DNA of 34,715 nucleotides from CAYQMF01 sp964418595 (GCA_964418595.1 CAYQMF010000068.1:1-34715); one strand, 5' to 3'; shown: positions 23,502 to 32,367, numbered from the stretch's first letter. Numbers and translations are program-made. Notes: generated by a model not told the origin, from the sequence alone.

Positions 23502-23698
23502 TCGGCACCGGCATGTTCCTGCGCCTCGCGCTCTTCCTGCCGGTGCTCTGGCTCGTGATGGTGGTGTACGCCGGGCTCAAGCAGACCGATGCCTCTGGCA
23601 CGATCCGTGCCGCGAACAAGGGCAGCGTGAAAGCGCTCGCCTGGCTGGCCGTGATCGGGCTCGCCATGTTCGTGATCGAGTGGCTGTTCATCGACTGA
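23498..23698 (+). CDS. Very small two-helix membrane protein
   Basis: The 66-aa product has two hydrophobic helices (about 7-25 and 46-63) joined by a short polar loop with Lys and Asp. It starts with GTG in a GTGA overlap with the DUF6677 gene. No family recognised. The coupling and two clear helices make it credible; its tail ends in WLFID. It converges on dprA, with a strong hairpin between. Confidence 0.65.
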   Translation: MIGTGMFLRLALFLPVLWLVMVVYAGLKQTDASGTIRAANKGSVKALAWLAVIGLAMFVIEWLFID

Positions 23699-23715
23699 CG
23701 CGCAGCGCAGCCGGC

Positions 23716-23751
23716 GGCCGAATCCTGCGCGCCGCGCGCGGATTCGCGGCC
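23716..23751. terminator. Long hairpin between convergent genes
   Basis: CGAATCC (23719-23725) pairs with GGATTCG (23740-23746). Inside, GCGCG (23727-23731) pairs with CGCGC (23735-23739) around a 3-nt loop. Outside, GGC (23716-23718) can pair with GCC (23749-23751) after a 2-nt bulge. It sits between the stops of the small membrane protein and dprA, so it could terminate both transcripts. No T-tract. Confidence 0.55.
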
Positions 23752-23769
23752 CTTGCCGCGCATCGCGCC

Positions 23770-24840
23770 TCAGCGGCAGAGCCGGCGCGCGACGAAGCCG
23801 CCGGGCATCACGTCGACGAGCCCCTTCTGCACCAGCTCGAGCAGCGCGCGCGTGAACACCGCGCGCTCCTGCCGCGATTCCCGCCACAGGAGGTCGTCCG
23901 GGCGCGGGCCGACCTCGACCAGACGCAGGAGCGCGATCGCATCGGCGGAGCACCCGGCCTCGGCGGTGGCCAGCGCCGGCGCCCGCACGTCGAGGTTGCG
24001 CAGCAGGTCTTCGGGGTCGACCGCGAGCAGGGCGCCGTCGACCAGCAATTGGTGGCAGCCGCGACTGCGTGGGCTGGTGTAGGCCCCGGGCACGGCGAAC
24101 ACGGTCGTGCCGGCGTCGGCTGCGAACGCCGCCGTGTGCATCGTCCCCGACGCGAGCCCGGCCTCCGTGACGAGCACGGCCTCGGTCGCGACCGCGAGAA
24201 TGCGATTGCGGCGGGGGAAGTGACCGCGCGCGGCGCGCAGGCCAGGTGGCGCCTCGGACAGGCACAGCCCGCCGGCGGCCAGGATGCGCTCCGCGAGCCC
24301 GGCGTGGGCGCGCGGGTAGATCTCGTCGAGCCCGCCGGCGAGAACGGCGACGGTAGGCGTCGACGCGGCCAGCGCGCAGCCGTGGGCGATGCCGTCCACG
24401 CCGAGGGCGAGCCCGCTCCAGATCACGAGCCCGGCGCGCGCGCACGCGGTCGCGAAGTCGTGCGTCGCCGCGATCCCGTACGCGGTCGGCGTGCGACTGC
24501 CGACGATGGTGATGCTGCGGGTCGTGTGCGCCTCGAGGACGCGGAGGTCGCCGTGGGCGAAGAGCGCAAGCGGACGCAGCGGCGCGCGCTGCAGGCGTGT
24601 CGGGAACTCCGGGCTCGCCGGCGTGAGCACCCGCATCCCCAGCGCCGCCGCGTCCGTCAGCCAGCGCTTCACCGTCGCCTGCAACCGGTCGTGGTCGCGC
24701 AGGCGGCCGCGCGCCGCAGCCGGGATGTGCGGCGGCGGATCCGCGAGGGTGCGCTCGGGATCGAGGTCGGGGTCGAGGAGGGCGGAGACCGCTGCCGGGG
24801 CATGCGCCTCCGCGGCGGCCAGAAGGAGATAGGGATCCAC
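23770..24840 (-). CDS. dprA: DNA-processing protein DprA
   Basis: DprA binds incoming single-stranded DNA and loads RecA in natural transformation. The 356-aa protein has an N-terminal helical region and then the Rossmann-like core: VGSRTPTAYG (113-122), SGLALGVDGIAHGCAL (142-157), LAGGLDEIYP (167-176), PRRNRILA (209-216), LVTEAGLASGT (223-233) and VFAVPGAY (247-254). A C-terminal winged-helix-like part (about 290-350) follows. All family signatures are intact. Start is the ATG at 24840. It lies 42 bp downstream of the Pro-rich secreted protein gene on the same strand. No other competence gene is in the window, but a complete DprA hints at DNA uptake or replication-repair use. Confidence 0.95.
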   Translation of the reverse strand: MDPYLLLAAAEAHAPAAVSALLDPDLDPERTLADPPPHIPAAARGRLRDHDRLQATVKRWLTDAAALGMRVLTPASPEFPTRLQRAPLRPLALFAHGDLRVLEAHTTRSITIVGSRTPTAYGIAATHDFATACARAGLVIWSGLALGVDGIAHGCALAASTPTVAVLAGGLDEIYPRAHAGLAERILAAGGLCLSEAPPGLRAARGHFPRRNRILAVATEAVLVTEAGLASGTMHTAAFAADAGTTVFAVPGAYTSPRSRGCHQLLVDGALLAVDPEDLLRNLDVRAPALATAEAGCSADAIALLRLVEVGPRPDDLLWRESRQERAVFTRALLELVQKGLVDVMPGGFVARRLCR

Positions 24841-24882
24841 GTCCCCCTGTGGCCAGTGAGGCCGCCGCGGTGACAGGGCAGG

Positions 24883-26727
24883 TCAGCCGTCGCGCTTCTT
24901 CTCCGCGTCGCTGGCCGGCGCGGGCGGCGGTGGGGGCAGGGTGACGGGCAGGGGCTCGCCCGGGACATCGGGGAGGAGGAGATCGACGCCGCGGCCATCG
25001 GCGCCATGGACCATGACCCACACGTCGCCCGCGGTGTGCAAGGTCAGCCGCGCCTCGCCGGTCTCCTTGTCGTAGGTGACCGGCAGCAGGGCTGTCGTGT
25101 ACGGCTTGCGCCCACGCGGTGCCGCGTCCCCGAGGCTCAGGTAGACCTCCGGTTCGAGCACGCCCTCGGCCGCGCGCACCTTGACGACGAAGGTCTTCGC
25201 CGGCGCGGCGAAGGGACGCACCGCGGGGCGGTCGTCTGCACTGGCCAGCACCGCGCCCAGCAGGTGGACGGGACCGTCGGCGATGCGCGCGAAGATGGGC
25301 ATGGGGCCCGGCGGGAGCCCCTCGATCCGCACGAAGCCGGGATGGTCGGGGAAGCTGCGCATCAGTACGCGGCCCGGCGCGTACTGCACGCCGACCTCGA
25401 CGCGCTGGGAGCCTTCGGCCTTGGACGCGTCGAGATCGAGCAGGATCGACGCCGTCGTGGCGCGCGGTGCTTCGGGCTCGGGGGGCGCGGGCGTCGGGGC
25501 GAGTTCGACCTCGATCGGCGTGGTGGAGGACGAGTCGACCAGGACCTCCAGTTCACCGCCCGTCGCATGGCGCACCAGCGCGCGGAACACGCCGGTCGGC
25601 AGGCCGGTGAGCCGGGCGCGACCGAGCGCGTCGGTGATCGCGAACGGCGGGGGATCGAGGCTCATCGTGCGCGCGCCGCTGTCCTCGAGCCAGATCACGG
25701 CGCCGAAGAGCCCTTGACCCTCGCGGTCGGCCACCGCGAAGGTCGCCGTCGCGCCGGCGGCGACCGGTGTGCTGCCGGCGGCAGGCGCCGGCGCAGGTTC
25801 GGCGGCGGCGTCGACGAACAGCGCCGCGTCGGGATCCCAGGCATCGACGAGCACCGGGCCGGACGCGCTGCGCACGCGCGTGGGCAGTTCGCCGCCGAGG
25901 AGCGGGACACGGGGATCGCCGAAGCTCAGCGTCACCTCCGTGCCGGCCACGCGGTAGCTGGCAGTGATCGGCGTGGCGGCGGGTTCGCCTCGTTGGGCGA
26001 GCACGCGGCGTGGGGGATCCGCCGACACTTCGAGCGGGATCGTGTGCGCGCCCTCGGCGAGGGTCCGCTGCCAGCGTTCGCACCCGGCCGCGAAGATCGT
26101 CACGCGGTAGCCCTCGGCGCGCGCGGTCGGCAGCGTCGCCGGCGTCTCGCCGGGCACGCGCGGGGGCTCGTCGAAGGTGAACGCCCCGTCCGCACCCAGC
26201 TCCACGATCGTCGGCAGCCACAGGCTCGCATCGCCGCGGGCGCGGTACACGCGCTCGACGAGCGCGTAGCCCTGCACCGCCGGCTCGATCCGCACCCGCA
26301 GGCGCGCGCCGTCGCCCCGCGCGCGGGGCAGGACCGCGTCGATCCCGTTCGCCGCCGCGATCCGGGTCCCGATCCCGCGCAGCCATGTGCCACAGCCCTC
26401 GGCGGTCACGCGCAGCGCGAGTTCGACGCCGCTGCCGTCGGTGAGGGCGGCCTGCTGCGGCGAGAGGACGATGCGCCAGGTGCCGCTGCGATCGGTGCGG
26501 GTCTTGGGCAGCGAGGTCCTGGTGCGCTGCGCGGCCTGCGCGAGCGTGTAGCGACCGCGCGCCCCCGGCGTCGGCCGTGCCAGCACCGGCAGCGCCTCGA
26601 AGGCCACGGTCGCGCCGGCGACGGGCGCGCCGGCGTCGTCGTGCACGGTGCCGGCGAGCTGCACGTCCTGCGCGCGGACGGCGGCGGTCAGCACGAGCAC
26701 CGGCAAGCCGCAGCGCCAGCCGCGCAT
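24883..26727 (-). CDS. Large secreted protein with carboxypeptidase-regulatory-like repeats
   Basis: The 614-aa protein has a signal peptide (residues 1-19, VRA before Gln20). A segment of carboxypeptidase-regulatory-like character follows (GTVHDDAGAPVAGATVAFE, about 26-44), with further beta-rich repeats such as ITDALGRARLTGLPTGVFRAL. The tail is Pro/Glu-rich, ending in a basic DAEKKRDG. Such domains bind or scaffold outside the cell; no enzyme motif is visible. It starts with ATG overlapping the stop of the upstream gene (ATGA), so the two are coupled. Length and composition are uneven (Ala/Pro/Glu-rich), suggesting a surface or spacer role. The repeat family is an inference from pattern only. 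Confidence 0.7.
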   Translation of the reverse strand: MRGWRCGLPVLVLTAAVRAQDVQLAGTVHDDAGAPVAGATVAFEALPVLARPTPGARGRYTLAQAAQRTRTSLPKTRTDRSGTWRIVLSPQQAALTDGSGVELALRVTAEGCGTWLRGIGTRIAAANGIDAVLPRARGDGARLRVRIEPAVQGYALVERVYRARGDASLWLPTIVELGADGAFTFDEPPRVPGETPATLPTARAEGYRVTIFAAGCERWQRTLAEGAHTIPLEVSADPPRRVLAQRGEPAATPITASYRVAGTEVTLSFGDPRVPLLGGELPTRVRSASGPVLVDAWDPDAALFVDAAAEPAPAPAAGSTPVAAGATATFAVADREGQGLFGAVIWLEDSGARTMSLDPPPFAITDALGRARLTGLPTGVFRALVRHATGGELEVLVDSSSTTPIEVELAPTPAPPEPEAPRATTASILLDLDASKAEGSQRVEVGVQYAPGRVLMRSFPDHPGFVRIEGLPPGPMPIFARIADGPVHLLGAVLASADDRPAVRPFAAPAKTFVVKVRAAEGVLEPEVYLSLGDAAPRGRKPYTTALLPVTYDKETGEARLTLHTAGDVWVMVHGADGRGVDLLLPDVPGEPLPVTLPPPPPAPASDAEKKRDG

Positions 26728-28181
26728 CAGTCCTTCACCACGCTGCGGTAGAGCCAGCGCAGTTCCGGCTCGAGAGCATCGAGGTCGGCCTCCGCGACGC
26801 GCAGCAGGACGGAGACGGTGACCTGACCGTGCGAGAACACCGTCTCGTCGTAGACGAGGCCGCCGGCGCTGAAGGTGCGACGCTGCCCGCCGGTCGCCAA
26901 CGCGAACGGCGGCGCGCGATGGTTCGTGAACCGGACGCCGCGCTTCTTGGCGTCCGCGCCATACGCGACGTCCCAGATGAAGCGCGCGATCGCGCCCGCG
27001 CTGTGGCCGCGCACGGTCTTGCCGGTGACGCCGCGCTCGCGCGGCGTGTCGCCGTACCAGTACTCGAGCGTCGGCCCGAACAGGTACACCGCGAATGTCG
27101 TGGTCTCGCCGCGCTGGAAGCAGAACGCGCAGTTGTTCCAGCGTTGCAGGTCATCCGGTGGGCGCGCCTGCGACCGCCACCCGGCCGACTGCGGCACGCC
27201 GACGCGCAGGCCGTCCTTGCCCGACGCGACCTTGCCGGCGCGGTCGTTGTCGTCGCGCCACACGCGGAAGCCTTCGCCCCACTCGCGTTGGTTCCACACC
27301 TGCGGCATCGCCTTGCGCTGGCTGGCGTCGGCGAGGATCGGTGCGGCCGCCGGGTCCTTGGCGTCGAGCGCGTCGAGGGCCGCGTAGTAGGCGGCGAGGC
27401 AATCGCGCCATGGTCCCGCGGCGGATTGGGCGGGCGCCTTGCGCACCACGGGGAGGAGGAAGCCCTGCGCGGCGAGCGCGTGGCTCGACGGCAGGGCGCG
27501 GGCGATCGGCAGCACGCGCTCCGGATCGGAAGGGTCCGCGGCGAGGGCGCGCTGCAACTGCGGGATGGCGTCGTCGAAACGACGCAGGGTCAGGAGGCCG
27601 AGGCCGAGTTCGCCGGCGAGGTCGGCGGTCTGCGTCGGCGTCAGCGTGCAGGCGAGCCCATCGGTGGCGAGCGCGATCGCCTCGCGCGTCCGGTCGCAGG
27701 CGCGCAGGATCGGCGCCCCGTGCAGCGCCAGCGCCGCCATGTCGCGGCTGGTGCGTTGCTCGCCGGCGAGCAGCGCGTCGCGCGCCGCGACCACGGCACC
27801 CACGTGCGTGCGGTCGGTGACTCGCCCGTCGACGACGACGTCGGTGTGCGGTGTGAGCACGCGCGTGAGCGCGCCGCCCACGTCGGCCGCGACCCGTTTG
27901 CGGTCATCGGCCAACCGCGCCGGCACCGTGTCGGGGAGGAGCTGGGCGGCCCAGCGCAGCGCGGTCTCGTGCAGCGCCGGCACGGTCGGGGCCCTCTCGA
28001 CGAAGAGCTGCATCGCGCGCAGGCGCAGTTCGGCGTCACTCGGGGCCTGGCCGCGCTCCAACAGGTCGATGGCCGCCGCGACGTCGCCGCGCGCCAACAG
28101 GTCGACCACCGCCGACTGTGCAGGAAGGGCTGCGGCGAAGGCGCCAGCGACGAGGGCGGGGAGCGAGGGGCGCGAACGCAT
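26727..28181 (-). CDS. Secreted protein of unknown function (helical repeats then a conserved C-terminal half)
   Basis: The 484-aa protein starts with a signal peptide (1-21, LPA before Gln22). Residues 25-260 are a chain of alpha-helical repeats, TPR-like around ELGLGLLTLRRFDDAIPQLQRALAADP. The C-terminal half (about 300-484) is different, with a well-structured look: RWNNCAFCFQRGETTTFAVYLFG, EYWYGDTPRERG, IWDVAYGADAKKRGVRFTNH. I do not recognise it. The CxxC could be a disulfide or metal site. The ATG at 28181 begins the signal peptide; the open frame upstream is shadow. It is coupled to the next gene by an ATGA overlap and lies divergent from a truncated beta-helix gene. Confidence 0.7.
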   Translation of the reverse strand: MRSRPSLPALVAGAFAAALPAQSAVVDLLARGDVAAAIDLLERGQAPSDAELRLRAMQLFVERAPTVPALHETALRWAAQLLPDTVPARLADDRKRVAADVGGALTRVLTPHTDVVVDGRVTDRTHVGAVVAARDALLAGEQRTSRDMAALALHGAPILRACDRTREAIALATDGLACTLTPTQTADLAGELGLGLLTLRRFDDAIPQLQRALAADPSDPERVLPIARALPSSHALAAQGFLLPVVRKAPAQSAAGPWRDCLAAYYAALDALDAKDPAAAPILADASQRKAMPQVWNQREWGEGFRVWRDDNDRAGKVASGKDGLRVGVPQSAGWRSQARPPDDLQRWNNCAFCFQRGETTTFAVYLFGPTLEYWYGDTPRERGVTGKTVRGHSAGAIARFIWDVAYGADAKKRGVRFTNHRAPPFALATGGQRRTFSAGGLVYDETVFSHGQVTVSVLLRVAEADLDALEPELRWLYRSVVKD

Positions 28182-28268
28182 GGGTCGCACGATACAGTGC
28201 GGCGGTCCTGTGGGCTCCGTGCCGCGTCGCTCCGGCCGGTCGTGGCCGCGTTTCCCGAGGAGGTCGCC

Positions 28269-28700
28269 GTGTCGCAGTCGGTCCGGTTCGGTGTGAGGGT
28301 GTCCTGGCTCGTCGCCGTCGTCTTCGTGGCCGGCACCACCGTCGCCGCGCAGCGCACGTGGATCGTCGATCCGGAGAGCCGGCCGGGCTTCGATTTCGCC
28401 GACCTTCCGCCGGCGATCGCGGCGAGTGCGCCGGGCGACACGATCAAGGTGCGCGGGAGCACGACGCGGCCCGTCAACCTGGGGGTCAGCACCAGCAAGG
28501 GTCTCACCATCATTGGAGAGGGCGCGGCGCACTACTACTTCGGATGGCCCGGCGTCCACTCGGTACCCCCGCATCAGCGTCTCGTCGTGCGCGACTTCAG
28601 TGCCTTCACCGGGTGGACCACGAACCCACCAACCATGGATGCCGGCATCGCGATCTACGACTGTTTCGGGTCGGTCTCGGCCTCACCGTTCCCTCCGTGA
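28269..28700 (+). CDS. Short secreted protein, probably a truncated beta-helix surface protein
   Basis: The 143-aa product has a signal peptide (1-27, VAA before Gln28). A pattern typical of planctomycetal parallel beta-helix proteins follows: TWIVDPESRPGFDFADLPPAIAASAPGDTIKVR (30-62), then GLTIIGEGAAHYYFG. In full-length relatives this is the opening of a 300- to 500-residue repeat domain; here it stops after 143 residues in a short Ser/Pro tail. The GTG start has a good AGGAGG Shine-Dalgarno sequence (28258-28263) at 5-nt spacing, so it may still be translated. Only 25 bp separate its stop from the convergent MBL-dehydrogenase gene, suggesting a deletion removed the remainder. Confidence 0.6.
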   Translation: MSQSVRFGVRVSWLVAVVFVAGTTVAAQRTWIVDPESRPGFDFADLPPAIAASAPGDTIKVRGSTTRPVNLGVSTSKGLTIIGEGAAHYYFGWPGVHSVPPHQRLVVRDFSAFTGWTTNPPTMDAGIAIYDCFGSVSASPFPP

Positions 28701-28725
28701 CCGTCGTCGGTCCGTGGGTTGTGGC

Positions 28726-30648
28726 TCAGTACCCCTCGCGCTTGTCGACCAGATTCAGCAGGGCCTCACCGCGCGCGAAGCGGCGCAGGTTCTCCGCGAA
28801 CAGCTCGAAGCGCCGGGTCTCGCTGAGCGGGGAGCGACCGGAGACGTGCGGCGTGAGGATCACGTTGCGCATCGCCCACAACGGGTGCGTCTCCGGCAAT
28901 GGCTCGGGGTCGACGACGTCGAGGCCGGCGCCGCCGAGGCGGCCGCTGCGCAGGGCTTCGACCATCGCGTCGGTGTCGACGATCGCGCCGCGGCCGACGT
29001 TGATGAACAGGGCGCCGGGCTTCATGCGGGCGAAGCGCGCGGCGTCGAAGAACTTCCGGGTCGCCTTGGTGAGCGGGAGGCAGATCGCGACCACGTCGGC
29101 GACCGGGAGGAGGGCGTCGGTCTCCTCGCTCCGGTGTACGCGCTCGACGTAGTGCGGCACGTCGCGGGGCGTGCGCGCGGTGGCGAGCACCCGCATGCCG
29201 AAGCCGTGCGCGCGCTGCGCGACCTCGCGGCCGATGCCGCCGAGGCCGAGCACGAGCATGGTCTTGCCGGTCAGCTCGAACTGCGCGGTCGCGTCGTCGC
29301 GCGCCCAGTGTGAGGCCTGCTGTTGCTCGACCCAGTGCGGGAGGCCGCGCGCGATGCCGAGCGTCATCCCGAGCACATGGTCGGCGATCGCGCTGCCGTA
29401 CATCCCGGCCATGTTGGTGAGCAGGATCGTGTCGTTGTCGAGCAGCTCGGGGATGGTCACGTAGCGTTCGACGCCGGCGCTCATCGACTGTACCCAGCGC
29501 AGGCTCTTGGCCTTGGCGAGCAGCTCGCTCGTGCAGAAGCGTGCGTCCATGCCGTGCACGCGGCCGATGTGCGCGGCGGCCGCGGCGGCGTCCTCCGCGA
29601 TCACGATCTCGACGTTGGGGGCGAGCGCCGCGAGCGTCGCGCGCTCGGGGCCGTCGAGCGGACCGCAGAGGAACACCAGCTTCGGCGGCGGCTCGCCCGG
29701 CGGCACCGGGATCGCGACGGCGTCGCCGGCCTGCGTCGCGAAGCTGCTGCCGGCGCCGCGCGTGAGTTCTGCGATCACATGCCGCACGTGGGCGGGGTCG
29801 AGGGGCTCGCTGGTCCACTGCCGCCAGGTGGGCACGACCGCGGCGGTGCGCATCGCCTCCACCGTCATCCCTTCGCCGAGCAGGCGCGCGACTTCGCTGC
29901 GCAGCTCGCGAAGGTAGGTCTGTCGCTGGACGAGCAGTTCGCTGCCGCCGACGTCGCCGTGTCCGGGGAGCACGATGGCCGGCTCGAGGGTGCGGGCCTT
30001 CGCCATCACGTCGATCCAGCCCGCGGTGTCGCCGTCGCCGACGTAGCTCATCGCGCCGCTCGGGCAGGCGTCGCCGGTGCAGAGGATGCGCTCGCGCGGC
30101 AGCCACACGAACAGGTCGCCACGGGTGTGCGCGTGCCCGAAGTGCAGCAGTTCGATGGGACGGTCGCCTTCCGCGAGCGTCAAGCGCGAGCCGAAGGTCA
30201 GCTCCGGCGCGTACGGTTCGTACTTTCTCGCCACCGCGTCGCGCTCCTGCCGCTGCCGGTAGGCGGCGAGGTTCTCGGCGTAGGCGCGCGCCGCGTTCTC
30301 GTGCGCCACGACCATGGCGCCTTCCTTGGCGAAGGCGCCGGAGCCGAACGCGTGGTCGCCGTGATGATGGGTCATCACCACGTAGCGGATCGGCTTGCTG
30401 GTCGTGGCCTTGATCGCACGCAACGCGCGCTCGGCGCCGAGCGGAAACGCCGCGTCGACCACGACCACGAAGCGTGCGGTCTCGATCCACGCGACATTGG
30501 AGCCGAGCCTGCCCACGTCCCGCGACGGCAGGAACCACACGCCGTCGGCAATGCGCCGTGGTTCGTCGTCCGGCGCGGTGGTCGCCTGCGCGGGCAGGCC
30601 GGCGGCGGCGAGGAGGAGCGCGAGAAGCGAAGGGAAGACGGCGCGCAT
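28726..30648 (-). CDS. Secreted fusion: metallo-beta-lactamase fold hydrolase plus D-2-hydroxyacid dehydrogenase
   Basis: One 640-aa frame joins two full domains behind a signal peptide (1-20, LPA before Gln21). Residues 25-300 are an MBL fold with complete zinc ligands: THHHGDHA with H94, H96, D98 and H99, H174 in GHAHTRGD, D193 in TGDA and H230 in PGHG. Residues 322-635 are a D-2-hydroxyacid dehydrogenase: VLGLGGIGREVAQ (467-479), NVGRGAIVD with R553 (550-558), DVVDPEPLP with the Glu (577-585) and LTPHVSG with H601 (598-604). All catalytic Arg, Glu and His residues are kept. An NAD(P)-dependent oxidoreductase with an export signal is unusual, because cofactor is scarce outside the cytoplasm. 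A mis-set start would not explain it, as the signal directly precedes the MBL domain. Substrate unknown. Confidence 0.88.
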   Translation of the reverse strand: MRAVFPSLLALLLAAAGLPAQATTAPDDEPRRIADGVWFLPSRDVGRLGSNVAWIETARFVVVVDAAFPLGAERALRAIKATTSKPIRYVVMTHHHGDHAFGSGAFAKEGAMVVAHENAARAYAENLAAYRQRQERDAVARKYEPYAPELTFGSRLTLAEGDRPIELLHFGHAHTRGDLFVWLPRERILCTGDACPSGAMSYVGDGDTAGWIDVMAKARTLEPAIVLPGHGDVGGSELLVQRQTYLRELRSEVARLLGEGMTVEAMRTAAVVPTWRQWTSEPLDPAHVRHVIAELTRGAGSSFATQAGDAVAIPVPPGEPPPKLVFLCGPLDGPERATLAALAPNVEIVIAEDAAAAAAHIGRVHGMDARFCTSELLAKAKSLRWVQSMSAGVERYVTIPELLDNDTILLTNMAGMYGSAIADHVLGMTLGIARGLPHWVEQQQASHWARDDATAQFELTGKTMLVLGLGGIGREVAQRAHGFGMRVLATARTPRDVPHYVERVHRSEETDALLPVADVVAICLPLTKATRKFFDAARFARMKPGALFINVGRGAIVDTDAMVEALRSGRLGGAGLDVVDPEPLPETHPLWAMRNVILTPHVSGRSPLSETRRFELFAENLRRFARGEALLNLVDKREGY

Positions 30649-30672
30649 GGCGCCGTTCTAGCGCGCGTGCCC

Positions 30673-30686
30673 GTCCGGCCGCGGAC
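30673..30686. terminator. Small hairpin behind the surface-protein pair
   Basis: GTCCG (30673-30677) and CGGAC (30682-30686) form a 5-bp stem with a GCCG loop, directly past the stop of the surface-protein gene (30690-30692) on the minus strand. It could weakly terminate the pair's transcript ahead of the MBL-dehydrogenase gene. No T-tract. Confidence 0.3.
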
Positions 30687-30689
30687 CGA

Positions 30690-32366
30690 TCAGAGGATCT
30701 TGAACCGGCCGCTGCGGGGCATCGACAGGGGCGGCACGTACGTCTGCCCGTTGGTGGGCACCACCAGCGCTTGTGCGAAGAACTCGGCGCCGACCAACAT
30801 CGGCAGGTTCGGGATCGCGAGGCGATAACGGCCCTGCGCGGTGAACACGCCCGGGATCAGGATCGCGCCCTGGAGTTGCAGGTAGAACCGGAACGGATAG
30901 TTGGAGGTCACCGGCCGCGACTCCGACGCGCCCAGGTACCACACGCCGGCCGTGTTCGGCTGCAGGTCGAACGCGAAGTCGACGAACCCACCGTGTGGCG
31001 GGTCGCCCGGAGCCACTGTGGCGTGGCCCAGCCAGCGCGCCGGCGCCGGATTCGTGACCAACACGTTGTTGGTCGCGGGGCTCGACGCCTGGAAGCAGTT
31101 GGTCAAGGACGTGGTGCCGAACTGGGTCTGGTCGGTGACCGGGCTGCGGATCAACTCGCAGTCGAGGAGGGGGAAGGTGACCCGGTTGGTGGCATCGACC
31201 ACGATCGGGTAGCTCTCGAAAACGTCCCACTGCAGGTCGGGGCGGACGCCTTCGTTGCTCAGCCAGAAGGACCCGTTCGTGAAGTGGTTGACGTGCATCC
31301 AGATCCGCCGCGAGAGGCGGCCCGACTCGATCTTGATGTTGCCGTCGTAGAGGTTCTCGCTGGTGTGCAGGTCGAAGCGGGCGCCGGCCGGCCCGAGCAC
31401 GATGGCGAAGTCGCTCGGGCCGGTACCGGCACGGACGTCGAGGTAGTGGTGGTGGAAGACGGTGTCGGCGCCGGCGATGGAGCCTTCCATGTCGAACACG
31501 TTCTGGCGCGCCATGTACGGGCCGTACACCGCGCGCACCAGCCACTCGCTGTCGTTGCCCACCGCGCGCCGCAGGCGGATGCAGGCACCGCCGCCCGTCA
31601 TCGCGCAGCGGAACAGCTCGAACGAGTGGCGGCCACCGGCGCCGTCGCTCTGCAGGTGGGCGCCGACGCCACACCCGGTCATGGTCAGGAACTCGGCCTG
31701 GAACTCGAGCGCGCCGGCCTGCGCCTCGAGGAGGGCCTCGACGCCGATCGGCTGCCCGAAGAGCTGCGTGCGTTCGACGGTGAACGGCACCTTCGAACCC
31801 GGGCTCAGGGTGCGCGTGCGCAGGCGGATCGCCGACTGCGTCTGGCCGGCCATGGCGAGATCCGCGAGCAACCCACGCTGACCCACGACGAAGTTCGTGC
31901 TGGTCTCGACGTCGATGCCGACCGCGCCACCGAGGATCTGCAGGTTCTGCACGACGAGCCGGTTGGTGCGCACCTCCAATCCGACGAGGAGGGAGCCGAC
32001 CGCGAAGGTGGGGACCGTCCCGTTGCGCCGGATCCCGAGCAGGCGGGCGGTGACGCCGCTGTTGTTCTGACCGCTGATCGGGGTGAGGTCGCGCTCGAAC
32101 GTGACCAGCGGCGTCGTCGCGGCATCGACCTGGATCGTGTCGAGGGTCGTGCCGATGCCGACGATGCGGGCGCGCTCGGCGGCCGAGAGCGACGCCAGCG
32201 CGAGCGTCCCGTTCATCACGCGCACGGCCTCGTCGAGGGAGAGCCTGGAGTCGCCGACGTTGCCGTGCGAGAGGGGGTCGTCGACGGTGGCGACCAGCGT
32301 CTGTGCAGGCAGTACCTGGGTCGCGAGCGTGGCGAGGACCGCGGTGACGGTGGCGAGGGTCTTCAT
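30690..32366 (-). CDS. Secreted surface protein, beta-helix type (paralog 2 of a tandem pair)
   Basis: The 558-aa protein has a signal peptide (1-21, LPA before Gln22). Next is a domain (about 25-75) with the pattern VDDPLSHGNVGDSRLSLDEAVRVMNGTLAL, which resembles the CSLREA type of N-terminal surface module. The middle (about 85-350) consists of short beta strands of parallel beta-helix character. The C-terminal part (about 395-558) has GGFVDFAFDL and closes with PPLSMPRSGRFKIL. No catalytic motif is visible. It matches the upstream gene along its whole length, so they are paralogs. Start is the ATG at 32366, one base after the paralog's stop (TGA-G-ATG), so the two are probably coupled. Role unknown; cell-surface or extracellular. 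Confidence 0.72.
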   Translation of the reverse strand: MKTLATVTAVLATLATQVLPAQTLVATVDDPLSHGNVGDSRLSLDEAVRVMNGTLALASLSAAERARIVGIGTTLDTIQVDAATTPLVTFERDLTPISGQNNSGVTARLLGIRRNGTVPTFAVGSLLVGLEVRTNRLVVQNLQILGGAVGIDVETSTNFVVGQRGLLADLAMAGQTQSAIRLRTRTLSPGSKVPFTVERTQLFGQPIGVEALLEAQAGALEFQAEFLTMTGCGVGAHLQSDGAGGRHSFELFRCAMTGGGACIRLRRAVGNDSEWLVRAVYGPYMARQNVFDMEGSIAGADTVFHHHYLDVRAGTGPSDFAIVLGPAGARFDLHTSENLYDGNIKIESGRLSRRIWMHVNHFTNGSFWLSNEGVRPDLQWDVFESYPIVVDATNRVTFPLLDCELIRSPVTDQTQFGTTSLTNCFQASSPATNNVLVTNPAPARWLGHATVAPGDPPHGGFVDFAFDLQPNTAGVWYLGASESRPVTSNYPFRFYLQLQGAILIPGVFTAQGRYRLAIPNLPMLVGAEFFAQALVVPTNGQTYVPPLSMPRSGRFKIL

Positions 32367-32367
32367 C

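Noticed and set aside
26577..28700. A 707-codon plus-strand frame covering the 484-aa secreted protein
   Set aside because: Antisense shadow; only the last 144 codons from the GTG at 28269, with a Shine-Dalgarno sequence and a signal peptide, look real.
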